Origin: an uncultured Phascolarctobacterium sp.
GTDB lineage: Bacteria > Bacillota > Negativicutes > Acidaminococcales > Acidaminococcaceae
Length of the DNA stretch: 6,414 bases
Assembly: GCA_946002345.1 (NCBI GenBank)
Contig: CAMFZA010000102.1
Span: forward strand, 1 to 6,414
Direction: 5' to 3'
Shown: positions 1-6,414 of the stretch, in pieces
Numbering within the stretch: position 1 is the first letter of the stretch
Layout of the letters: each line of letters begins with the position of its first letter
The notes under the pieces: generated by a model
Told to the model about the DNA's origin: nothing
What the model saw: only the letters and a program-made list of their open reading frames with translations
Databases searched by the model: none
Program-made: the position numbers and the translations under genes

Positions 1-1112
1 AGCATTCTGAGAGGCTCGATTATCTCTTTAAAGGCTACAACGTCAGGAAGGCCGCCTACATTGTGATGCGACTTGATTACAGCGGATTTTCCAAGACCGG
101 ACTCTATGACGTCAGGATATATGGTACCCTGAACAAGGAAATCAACTGCGCCTATCTTTTTAGCTTCTTCTTCAAACACGCGGATGAACTCTTCGCCGAT
201 AATCTTGCGCTTGCGCTCGGGCTCGGTTACGCCGGCCAGCTTGCTATAGAAGCGCTCACGGGCATCCACGCAGATGAAGTTAATATCAAATTGACCGCCC
301 TCGCCAAACACAGCGCAAACCTCTTCACGCTCGTTTTTGCGCAGCAGGCCATGATCTACAAAAACGCAGGTCAGCTGCTTGCCAATAGCCTTGGCCAGCA
401 TGCCGGCGCATACGCTGGAATCCACACCGCCAGAAAGGGCGCACAGCACCTTGCCAGTGCCAATTCTAGCCTTGAGCTCCTTCACAGTTTGCTCCACAAA
501 GGAATCCATCTTCCAGGTACCTGTGCAACCGCACACATTGTACACGAAATTGCTCAGCATTTTGGTGCCGTTTTCCGTGTGCAGTACTTCCGGATGGAAT
601 TGCACTGCATAAAGCTTGCGTTCAGCATCCTCAGCAGCGGCCACAGGGCAGTTGGGAGTGTGAGCAGTGATTTTAAAGCCGGGCGCAACCTTTTCAATAT
701 AGTCATTGTGGCTCATCCAGCAAATATTTTGGGCAGGAATATCGGTAAACATGGGGCTGGTGGTGTCAATATCCACCAAGGTTTTGCCGTATTCGCGCTC
801 GGGAGCTACGCAAACATGACCACCCAAAAGATGGCTCATAAGCTGGCTGCCATAGCAAATACCTAAAACAGGAACGCCCCAGGTAAAGATTTCCGGGTCA
901 ATGGTGGGACAAGCGGGCAGGTCAGCACTGTTGGGGCCACCGGTGAAGATGATGCCCTTCAGGTTTGCCTTAGCCTTAATCTCTGCTAAGCTACGAGTAT
1001 AGGAAACAATTTCGCAGTAAACGCCGCACTCACGCACGCGGCGAGCAATTAGCTGGTTATATTGGCCGCCAAAATCGATGACCAAAACCATTTCTTGGGA
1101 TTTAGTTGTCAT
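1..1112 (-). CDS. guaA: GMP synthase (glutamine-hydrolysing), C-terminus beyond window
   Basis: Converts XMP to GMP with ATP and glutamine in the cytosol, the last step of guanine nucleotide synthesis. My translation of the minus strand gives 370 residues before the window edge; the family is usually about 510-520 aa, so roughly 140 residues (the rest of the synthetase and the dimerisation domain) are missing. Residues about 8-195 are a class I glutamine amidotransferase: nucleophile Cys86 in GICYGSQ, with His173 and Glu175 in FHPEV. The ATP pyrophosphatase P-loop SGGVDSS is at 227-233, and YPDVIESG and [10 protein letters not shown] follow at 332-355. The usual Met after CYG is Ser here. The ATG at 1112 is chosen because AAGGAGAG lies 10-12 nt upstream and the protein starts like the family. 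It sits downstream of the radA terminator, so it is probably transcribed separately. Codon choice changes in the last 45 or so visible codons (see findings). Identification is very secure. Confidence 0.97.
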   Translation of the reverse strand, partial: MTTKSQEMVLVIDFGGQYNQLIARRVRECGVYCEIVSYTRSLAEIKAKANLKGIIFTGGPNSADLPACPTIDPEIFTWGVPVLGICYGSQLMSHLLGGHVCVAPEREYGKTLVDIDTTSPMFTDIPAQNICWMSHNDYIEKVAPGFKITAHTPNCPVAAAEDAERKLYAVQFHPEVLHTENGTKMLSNFVYNVCGCTGTWKMDSFVEQTVKELKARIGTGKVLCALSGGVDSSVCAGMLAKAIGKQLTCVFVDHGLLRKNEREEVCAVFGEGGQFDINFICVDARERFYSKLAGVTEPERKRKIIGEEFIRVFEEEAKKIGAVDFLVQGTIYPDVIESGLGKSAVIKSHHNVGGLPDVVAFKEIIEPLRM

Positions 1113-1173
1113 GCTAGTGCCACTCTCCTTCTCTTTTATGAAATGTAAATAATCTAACGTTTTTATATAGATG

Positions 1174-1202
1174 ATATTACCATAAAAAGAGGTAAAAAGC
1201 AA
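1174..1202 (-). promoter_or_regulatory. Possible guaA promoter
   Basis: On the minus strand TTGCTT is followed after exactly 17 bp by TAATAT, about 60 bp upstream of the guaA start and immediately after the radA terminator's U-run. Both hexamers match the sigma-A consensus only partly. The region is AT-rich, and a TATATAAAA stretch slightly downstream (about 1160-1168) is an alternative -10. I saw no purine-riboswitch core or long palindrome in the leader. This is weak, position-supported inference. Confidence 0.35.
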
Positions 1203-1203
1203 T

Positions 1204-1245
1204 GAAAAAGGCCCCTGTACCACAGGATTTGTGGCGCAAGGGCCT
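1204..1245 (-). terminator. Rho-independent terminator after radA
   Basis: On the minus strand AGGCCCUUGCGCCACA pairs with UGUGGUACAGGGGCCU around a 5-nt AAUCC loop: 16 positions, one C-A mismatch and two G-U pairs. UUUUUC follows directly. It lies about 60 nt downstream of the radA stop and before the presumed guaA promoter, so it should end the ctsR-clpC-radA transcript. The opposite side is also T-rich on the plus strand, but no plus-strand gene needs it. Confidence 0.88.
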
Positions 1246-1302
1246 GATTTTTATCTTTTTCCATGAAAATGCTTGGGAAATGTTCGGATTTCGCCCTCAA
1301 GC

Positions 1303-2673
1303 TTATTGGAAGAGGGCCTGCATGGCCTGCTCTAAGGTTTTTACTCGGATGATTTTTGCCTCCACCTGGGGCAGGCGTAAGTTACTGTCCGGCACCACAA
1401 ATTTAGTAAAGCCCAAATTAATACCGTCCTGGATCCGCCGTTCCGGCGCGCTCACCCGCCGCACCTCGCCGGTAAGGCCCACCTCACCAAAGCAGAGCAC
1501 GCCCTTGGGAACAGGGCGATTACGATAGCTGCTCACCAGCGCCGCTGCCACAGCTAAATCAGCCGCAGGCTCGGAAATACGCATGCCGCCCACCACGTTT
1601 ACATAGGCGTCGTACATGCCAAAATCAAGGCCCAGTCGACGCTCCAAAATAGCCAGCAGCATATTCACACGATTATAGTCAAAGCCCACGGCAGTACGCC
1701 GAGGCATGCCATAGGGTGTTTTAGCAACCAACGCTTGGAATTCCACCATGATGGGGCGATTGCCCTCCATGCAGGCGCCAATAACGCTGCCTGCGGCCTC
1801 CCCGTCCCGATCCTCCAAAAAGAGACCTGCCGGGTTGGCCACCTCCGCCAAGCCGCCGGCCTCCATGGAAAAGATGCCGCTTTCTTCCGTACTGCCAAAG
1901 CGATTTTTCAGCGCCCGCAGCACGCGAAAGGCGTAGGAGCGGTCACCCTCGAACTGCAGTACCACGTCCACCATGTGCTCCAAAAGCCGTGGTCCGGCAA
2001 TATTGCCGTCCTTAGTCACATGACCGATGACCATAACCGCAATCTTGGTGGTCTTGGCAAACTGCAGTAGCTTAGCGGTGCACTCACGCACCTGCCCCAC
2101 ACTGCCTGCAGCCGTGGGTAGCTCGGCATTATACATGGTTTGAATACTGTCGATAATCAAAAGCTGGGGCTGCACCGCATTAGCCTGGGCCAAGATGGCA
2201 TCCAAATCGGTGGCCGTCATAATCAGCAGGTTTTCGTTGGAGCAGGCACCGCCTAAGCGCACCGCCCGCATGGCAGTCTGCTCCTCGCTTTCCTCACCGC
2301 TGACATAAAGCACCTTTCTGCCTCGCTGGCCAAAGCGGAGGCCTGCATCAAGCAAAATTGTGGATTTGCCGATACCCGGCGTGCCCCCAAGCAACACCAG
2401 GCTGCCCGGCACCACGCCGCCGCCCAGCACCCGGTCAAACTCGTGAATCCCCGTAGCTAGGCGTTCCACCTGCACCTGGGCCACACTAGCAATGGTACGG
2501 GGCTTGATTTTTTCGCTAGAGGTGGGCAAATAGCTTTTGCCGCTTCGAGTGGTAGCAACCTCAGCCTCCTCCACCAGGCTATCCCAGGCGCCACACTCAG
2601 GGCAGCGACCCAGCCATTTAGCCGTGGTATAGCCACAGCTTTGGCACACAAATTTATATTTGGTCTTTGCCAT
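1303..2673 (-). CDS. radA: DNA repair protein RadA (Sms), RecA-like ATPase
   Basis: RadA is a cytosolic hexameric ATPase that acts with RecA in homologous recombination, helping to extend and branch-migrate strand-exchange intermediates; it also supports natural transformation in several Bacillota. The 456-aa length is typical. In order: a C4 zinc finger (Cys10, 13, 24, 27), a RecA-like core with Walker A GGTPGIGKST at 96-105 and Walker B LLIID at 171-175, the RadA signature KNRFG at 256-260, and a Lon-like C-terminal domain from about 350 (GLDFGMYDAYVNVVGG onward). The third Walker A position is Thr where Asp is common. The ATG directly abuts the TAA of the upstream clpC D2 frame, and GGGGAG lies 9 nt before it inside that gene, so translation is probably coupled. 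clpC-radA adjacency is classical in Bacillota, though the shared function is not obvious. Followed by a strong terminator. Confidence 0.97.
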   Translation of the reverse strand: MAKTKYKFVCQSCGYTTAKWLGRCPECGAWDSLVEEAEVATTRSGKSYLPTSSEKIKPRTIASVAQVQVERLATGIHEFDRVLGGGVVPGSLVLLGGTPGIGKSTILLDAGLRFGQRGRKVLYVSGEESEEQTAMRAVRLGGACSNENLLIMTATDLDAILAQANAVQPQLLIIDSIQTMYNAELPTAAGSVGQVRECTAKLLQFAKTTKIAVMVIGHVTKDGNIAGPRLLEHMVDVVLQFEGDRSYAFRVLRALKNRFGSTEESGIFSMEAGGLAEVANPAGLFLEDRDGEAAGSVIGACMEGNRPIMVEFQALVAKTPYGMPRRTAVGFDYNRVNMLLAILERRLGLDFGMYDAYVNVVGGMRISEPAADLAVAAALVSSYRNRPVPKGVLCFGEVGLTGEVRRVSAPERRIQDGINLGFTKFVVPDSNLRLPQVEAKIIRVKTLEQAMQALFQ

Positions 2674-3744
<1,071 letters not shown>

Positions 3745-3759
3745 AGGGATCCCCGTCTA
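3745..3759 (-). other. In-frame TAG replacing the Trp codon of the clpC WTGIP motif
   Basis: Reading the D1 frame onward gives Pro-Ala-TAG-Thr-Gly-Ile-Pro-Leu-Ala-Lys-Leu. The canonical Clp D2 entry is Trp-Thr-Gly-Ile/Val-Pro, so the stop occupies the Trp position (TGG to TAG is one base) and no frameshift lies between the two halves. The seven residues before the stop (Asp, Pro, Ala, His, Gln, Pro, Ala) do not keep the usual Ile-Ala-x-Val-Val-Ser pattern, which argues against one isolated base error. Confidence 0.9.
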
Positions 3760-5427
3760 TGCTGGTTGGTGCGCTGGGTCATCCTCGCTGCTCTGCGGCA
3801 TGGTGTTAGAGGCCTCTCCTAAGGCTTCCGTCAGCTTGGTCTGCAGCGCTAGCTCTTCATTGCGCAGCTTGGCCGCTTCCTCAAAATTCTGCTTGGCAAC
3901 GGCCTCGTCCTTTTCCAGCTGCACAAACTCCAGCTCCTCCTGCAGCTTGCGGGCAGGAGCACTCTTTTTATACAGCTTAATGCGCAAGCGGGCACAAGCC
4001 TCATCCAACAAATCAATAGCCTTATCCGGCAAATTTCTGTCTGTAATATAGCGATCGCTCAGCTCCACAGCGGCCTGCACAGCCTCGGGCAGGATTTCCA
4101 GCTTATGGAATTTTTCGTAGCGCTTGGACAAGCCCGTCAGCATTTTGATGCTGTTTTCCACATTAGGAGCGCTGACCAAAACAGGCTGGAAGCGCCGCTC
4201 CAGGGCCGCATCCTTTTCAATATGCTTGCGATATTCATCGCTAGTGGTAGCACCAATAATCTGCAACTCCCCACGAGCTAAGGCAGGCTTGATAATATTG
4301 GCCGCGTCAATGCTACCCTCGGCACTACCGGCGCCAATAATGGTGTGGAGCTCATCGATGAAGAGAATAATGCGCTTGTCACTACGCAACAGCTCCAAAA
4401 TCTGCTTCATACGCTCTTCAAACTCGCCACGATACTTAGCTCCAGCCACCAGCATCCCCAGCTCTAAGGAAAAGATCAGCTTATTTTGTAAAAATTCCGG
4501 CACCTCACCATGGACAATCCTCGTAGCCAGGGCCTCGGCCACAGCAGTTTTACCCACACCGGCTTCGCCGATAATGACAGGATTATTCTTGGTGCGTCGG
4601 CAGAGGATTTGGATGATGCGCTCCACCTCCACCTCCCTGCCAATGACAGGATCAATGCGTCCATGACGTGCCTCATCATTCAGGTTGCGTCCATAGGACT
4701 TGAGCACCTCCAGCACATCATCCTTCTGCTCCAGAGGAGGCTGCTGAATACGTCTCCCGGGGACAGCCTTGCGCCTTTCGTCTATGGCTCGAATCATATC
4801 TCCCACCAAGCTACCCTTAATACCAAATTTGGTCAATACCCGATGGGCCACCCCGTCACCGGCAGCCAAAAGTCCCCACAAAATCTGCTCGCTGCCCACA
4901 TAATCATGCTTTAGCTCCCTAGATAAACGGGCAGCCTCCTCCAACACCTTTTGTGCTCGTTGGCTGTATTGGGGCACAGTGGTCCCCTTTTTGCCGCTCT
5001 TGTCCATCCAAGCTTCCAGCTCTTTTTTGATCTCCTCCACATTCTCGTGCAGGTGCTTGATCATATCATAGCCCAAGCAATCCTCACAGGCCAAAAGACC
5101 TGCCAGAATATGCTCACTACCAATATGCTCACTGCCGCAATCCAGGGCCTTGGAGGCCGCCAGCTCCAGCACCTTGGTAGCACCGCTGCTAAAGCCATCC
5201 TTGCCCTTGGTCTTGGTGTTGCTAGCAGCATCAGGGCCCATACCCAAAAGGTTTTGCAAAAACTTCAGCGCTTTTTCGGGACTCATGGCGCTGCCCCTGG
5301 TTCCCATGCCCGGGGGTAAAAATTCGCTGGCACAATCCTCGCACAGCCATTTATCCGAGGCTTTGTCATTCACCATGGTTATCATGTGAACAACAGCCGT
5401 TTTTTTATGACAATTTTGACATAACAT
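3757..5427 (-). CDS. clpC: ClpC N-terminal half: McsA-like zinc knuckle, Clp_N, first AAA+ module (D1) and M/UVR domain
   Basis: Hsp100 unfoldase subunit that normally recognises misfolded or adaptor-tagged proteins and threads them to ClpP. Residues 1-40 hold CxxC at 3-6 and CxxC at 29-32, resembling the N-terminus of McsA and not normally part of ClpC. Two Clp_N repeats follow (about 81-142 and 154-215), then D1 with Walker A GEAGVGKT at 287-294, pore loop KYRG at 331-334, Walker B FIDE at 356-359, sensor 1 GATT at 392-395 and Arg411/Arg412. The M-domain coiled coil with a UVR motif ([20 protein letters not shown]) spans about 480-535. It ends in a Pro/Ser/Asp-rich tail at TAG. Start: ATG at 5427, because GGAGGTGA lies 5 nt upstream; the GTG at 5436 would sit inside that site. 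The ctsR stop lies in the same ribosome binding site, implying coupling. Normal ClpC continues into D2, encoded just downstream in the same frame. Confidence 0.93.
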   Translation of the reverse strand: MLCQNCHKKTAVVHMITMVNDKASDKWLCEDCASEFLPPGMGTRGSAMSPEKALKFLQNLLGMGPDAASNTKTKGKDGFSSGATKVLELAASKALDCGSEHIGSEHILAGLLACEDCLGYDMIKHLHENVEEIKKELEAWMDKSGKKGTTVPQYSQRAQKVLEEAARLSRELKHDYVGSEQILWGLLAAGDGVAHRVLTKFGIKGSLVGDMIRAIDERRKAVPGRRIQQPPLEQKDDVLEVLKSYGRNLNDEARHGRIDPVIGREVEVERIIQILCRRTKNNPVIIGEAGVGKTAVAEALATRIVHGEVPEFLQNKLIFSLELGMLVAGAKYRGEFEERMKQILELLRSDKRIILFIDELHTIIGAGSAEGSIDAANIIKPALARGELQIIGATTSDEYRKHIEKDAALERRFQPVLVSAPNVENSIKMLTGLSKRYEKFHKLEILPEAVQAAVELSDRYITDRNLPDKAIDLLDEACARLRIKLYKKSAPARKLQEELEFVQLEKDEAVAKQNFEEAAKLRNEELALQTKLTEALGEASNTMPQSSEDDPAHQPA

Positions 5428-5432
5428 CTCTA

Positions 5433-5440
5433 TCACCTCC
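5433..5440 (-). promoter_or_regulatory. clpC ribosome binding site overlapping the ctsR stop codon
   Basis: GGAGGTGA on the minus strand is a near-perfect anti-16S match, with 5 nt (TAGAG) to the clpC ATG at 5427. Its last three bases are the ctsR TGA. This fixes the clpC start at ATG rather than the upstream GTG and suggests ribosomes finishing ctsR feed clpC. Confidence 0.9.
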
Positions 5441-5855
5441 GCCCCTGACTGTTCAGCAGTCCCATAGCCTGCTGCAGCACGGCCTTCTTTTTCTTTTCAT
5501 CCGCATCAATTATGTGCAGCATATATTGTAAAAGGGCTCCTTCTCTTGCTGTCACCAGCTTTTGGGCCTGTAAATGCTCCACCAGCTCGCTGGCCGTGGG
5601 CTCCTTTTGCGGCTGTTGCTGAGCAGTCTTGGGCTCCATGCGCACAATGCGCACAAAGCCACCGCTACCACGGCGGGACTCTACCAAAAAGCCCCGCTCC
5701 GGCGTAAAGCGGGTGCTCAGCACATAGCTGATTTGGGAGGGAGCGCAGCTTAGACGCTCAGCCAGCTCGTTACGCTGTACCAATAGCGCGTCCTCCTGAT
5801 CTCGTAAAAGCTCACCTATAATAAAATTCTCTATAGCATCTGCTAAATTTCTCAT
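5433..5855 (-). CDS. ctsR: CtsR, transcriptional repressor of class III heat-shock genes
   Basis: Dimeric DNA-binding repressor of clp genes in Bacillota; heat or protein stress releases it from tandem heptad operators. The 140-aa protein begins MRNLADAIE, the family start, and carries a winged helix-turn-helix at about 28-50 (NELAERLSCAPSQISYVL, then STRFTPERGF). The glycine-rich wing ESRRGSGGFVRI at 59-70 is the DNA contact and thermosensing loop; Arg62 corresponds to the arginine that McsB modifies in Bacillus subtilis, where the loop is GGGG rather than GSGG. The C-terminal dimerisation helices follow a Gln/Pro-rich linker at about 76-88. I start at ATG 5855 because AGGTGA lies 5 nt upstream; the GTG at 5864 overlaps that site. 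First gene of the operon, overlapping the clpC ribosome binding site. It probably represses its own promoter. No mcsB neighbour is present, so how it is inactivated here is unknown. Confidence 0.96.
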   Translation of the reverse strand: MRNLADAIENFIIGELLRDQEDALLVQRNELAERLSCAPSQISYVLSTRFTPERGFLVESRRGSGGFVRIVRMEPKTAQQQPQKEPTASELVEHLQAQKLVTAREGALLQYMLHIIDADEKKKKAVLQQAMGLLNSQGRR

Positions 5856-5885
5856 GGTTATCACCTGTATTAGTCATTTGCTTCT

Positions 5886-5914
5886 ATTATATTTGACTTT
5901 TCGACTTTTAGCAA
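5886..5914 (-). promoter_or_regulatory. Promoter of the ctsR-clpC-radA operon
   Basis: Minus strand: -35 TTGCTA (4 of 6 consensus), a 17-bp spacer, and a perfect -10 TATAAT. It lies about 30 bp upstream of the ctsR ATG, so the leader is only some 20-25 nt, and just downstream of the xre terminator. The -10 hexamer, exact spacing and location support a housekeeping-sigma promoter. Confidence 0.82.
5893..5908 (-). promoter_or_regulatory. Candidate CtsR operator: tandem AAAGTCRA repeat in the promoter spacer
   Basis: Two direct octamers, AAAGTCGA and AAAGTCAA, fill the spacer between the -35 and -10, where a bound repressor would block polymerase. They contain AGTCGAA and AGTCAAA, close to the CtsR heptad RGTCAAA. 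The known consensus has 3 nt between heptads (GTC to GTC 10 bp); here there is 1 nt (8 bp), so the match in arrangement is imperfect. Position before ctsR makes autoregulation likely. Confidence 0.6.
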
Positions 5915-5940
5915 GAGGGTGGAGGTGAAATTATTTTGAA

Positions 5941-5980
5941 AAGCAAAAAAGGACTGTCGCTTAAGCTTTACGACAGTCCT
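5941..5980 (-). terminator. Rho-independent terminator after the XRE regulator gene
   Basis: On the minus strand a perfect 10-bp stem, AGGACUGUCG with CGACAGUCCU, around an 11-nt loop is followed by UUUUU and then GCUUUU. It starts about 10 nt after the stop of the XRE gene and lies upstream of the ctsR promoter, separating the two units. Confidence 0.92.
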
Positions 5981-5990
5981 CCATTTTGTC

Positions 5991-6305
5991 TTAGTTCTTC
6001 AGGGATTTTAGCATTTGCATGGCCTGAACAATATCCTGCATGGTACAGTTCTTTAAAACATCCATACCCTGCTCCTGCTTTACTTCCTCCTTGCCAAATA
6101 CAATCTCATCAATACTGCAATTAAAAATTATGACCATTTTTACCAGATTTTCCAGTGTCAGACCAGCTCTACCGCTTTCGATATTACTCATGTGCGTTTG
6201 GGAAATACCAATTTCCTTAGCCAATACTGTCTGATAAATGTTGTTTTTCAGGCGCATGGTTTTAATCCGCATGCCTATTTCCTTATAATTTAACTCCTTT
6301 GCCAT
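5991..6305 (-). CDS. XRE-family helix-turn-helix transcriptional regulator
   Basis: A 104-aa DNA-binding protein of the Cro/CI (HTH_3) type. The domain covers about residues 7-70: helix 2 near 25-32 (QTVLAKEI) and recognition helix near 35-44 (SQTHMSNIES), followed by GRAGLTLENLVKMVIIFN and the typical DEIVFG end. The remaining 30 residues are a polar, probably helical tail with no recognised effector domain, so target and signal are unknown. I use the ATG at 6305: GGGAG lies about 8 nt upstream and HTH_3 proteins usually start a few residues before this domain. The frame is nevertheless open upstream to the window edge, so an N-terminal extension is not excluded. The gene is visibly more AT-rich than the clp operon and may be an accessory acquisition. 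It has its own terminator and no evident functional link to ctsR. Confidence 0.88.
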   Translation of the reverse strand: MAKELNYKEIGMRIKTMRLKNNIYQTVLAKEIGISQTHMSNIESGRAGLTLENLVKMVIIFNCSIDEIVFGKEEVKQEQGMDVLKNCTMQDIVQAMQMLKSLKN

Positions 6306-6414
6306 TTCCTCATCTCCCGTAAAAAGTTTTCCGAACCCATAAACATATGGAAATTCACGGTCCGCAAATATAAACAGCTTATCCCACCAAGAATTGAACT
6401 GCAGGCTCCGCCTA
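6306..6414 (-). other. Unassigned region upstream of the XRE gene
   Basis: Contains the XRE ribosome binding site and, at 6331-6360, an imperfect inverted repeat (CCATA-4 nt-TATGG with CCGAA and TTCACGG outer arms). One minus-strand frame is open throughout and in phase with the XRE gene, but has no ATG, GTG or TTG. I found no convincing promoter. It could be the leader of the XRE gene or the end or part of a gene beyond the window. Confidence 0.4.

Noticed and set aside
63..866. Long plus-strand open frame of 267 codons
   Set aside because: It lies fully antisense to guaA, whose minus-strand translation shows catalytic Cys, His, Glu and the P-loop; the plus frame has no recognisable motif and is a codon-bias shadow.
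1113..1203. Purine riboswitch before guaA
   Set aside because: The leader is short and AT-rich, and I see no guanine-riboswitch core or paired loops; only a possible promoter is supported.
3745..3759. Programmed recoding of the amber codon as pyrrolysine or selenocysteine
   Set aside because: Selenocysteine uses TGA. Nothing here suggests a pyrrolysine system, and a Trp position in a Clp motif is not a known site for it.
3757..3790. A frameshift as the cause of the clpC split
   Set aside because: The stop and the D2 start are separated by exactly four codons in the same frame, and neither alternative frame restores the Ile-Ala-x-Val-Val-Ser-x-Trp pattern.
5374..5384. An 11-base match, TGATAACCATG on the minus strand, shared with the ctsR start region at 5853-5863
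   Set aside because: The copy inside clpC encodes ordinary residues 15-18 and has no Shine-Dalgarno; the match is short and probably chance.
6375..6414. Possible tRNA fragment on either strand (a GAATTGAACT element resembling a T-loop, and a nearby CCCACCA)
   Set aside because: The would-be T-stem arms do not pair, and no anticodon or D-arm is visible on either strand.

Overview
The window suggests a Bacillota (Firmicutes-type) bacterium. The evidence is a ctsR-clpC-radA stress operon, AGGAGG-like ribosome binding sites before nearly every gene, and U-tailed hairpin terminators. The class within the phylum cannot be fixed from the sequence; the compact operon without mcsB and the zinc-knuckle-ClpC fusion might fit Clostridia or Negativicutes, but this is a guess. 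All five supported loci lie on the minus strand, so transcription runs from right to left.

Right edge (about 5990-6414): a small, AT-rich XRE-family repressor-like gene, closed by a strong terminator at 5941-5980.

Centre (about 1204-5915): one apparent transcription unit. It starts at a good sigma-A-type promoter (TTGCTA, 17 bp, TATAAT) whose spacer is almost entirely a tandem AAAGTCRA repeat resembling a CtsR operator. It continues through ctsR, clpC and radA with overlapping or abutting ends and closes at the hairpin at 1204-1245. CtsR would repress the unit, ClpC is the Hsp100 unfoldase that normally works with ClpP, and RadA is the recombination branch-migration ATPase often encoded next to clpC. 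No mcsB, and no complete mcsA, is present. Instead, a single McsA-like zinc knuckle is fused to the N terminus of ClpC.

The most striking feature is that clpC is split into two in-frame halves. A TAG codon stands exactly where the conserved Trp of the WTGIP motif, at the start of the second AAA+ module, should be. The N-zinc-Clp_N-D1-M half (556 aa) and the D2 half (356 aa from a TTG start 12 nt after the stop) each keep all expected ATPase motifs. The residues just before the stop have lost the normal hydrophobic pattern. This could be a real two-polypeptide ClpC made by termination-reinitiation, a decaying gene, or a sequence error.

Left edge (1-1202): guaA, GMP synthase, running off the window after 370 codons, probably with its own promoter just after the radA terminator. 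Codon choice in its last ~45 visible codons differs from the rest of the gene, which may mark recombination or an assembly join. There is no gene-free stretch longer than about 140 bases, and no CRISPR array, insertion sequence or tRNA was seen.
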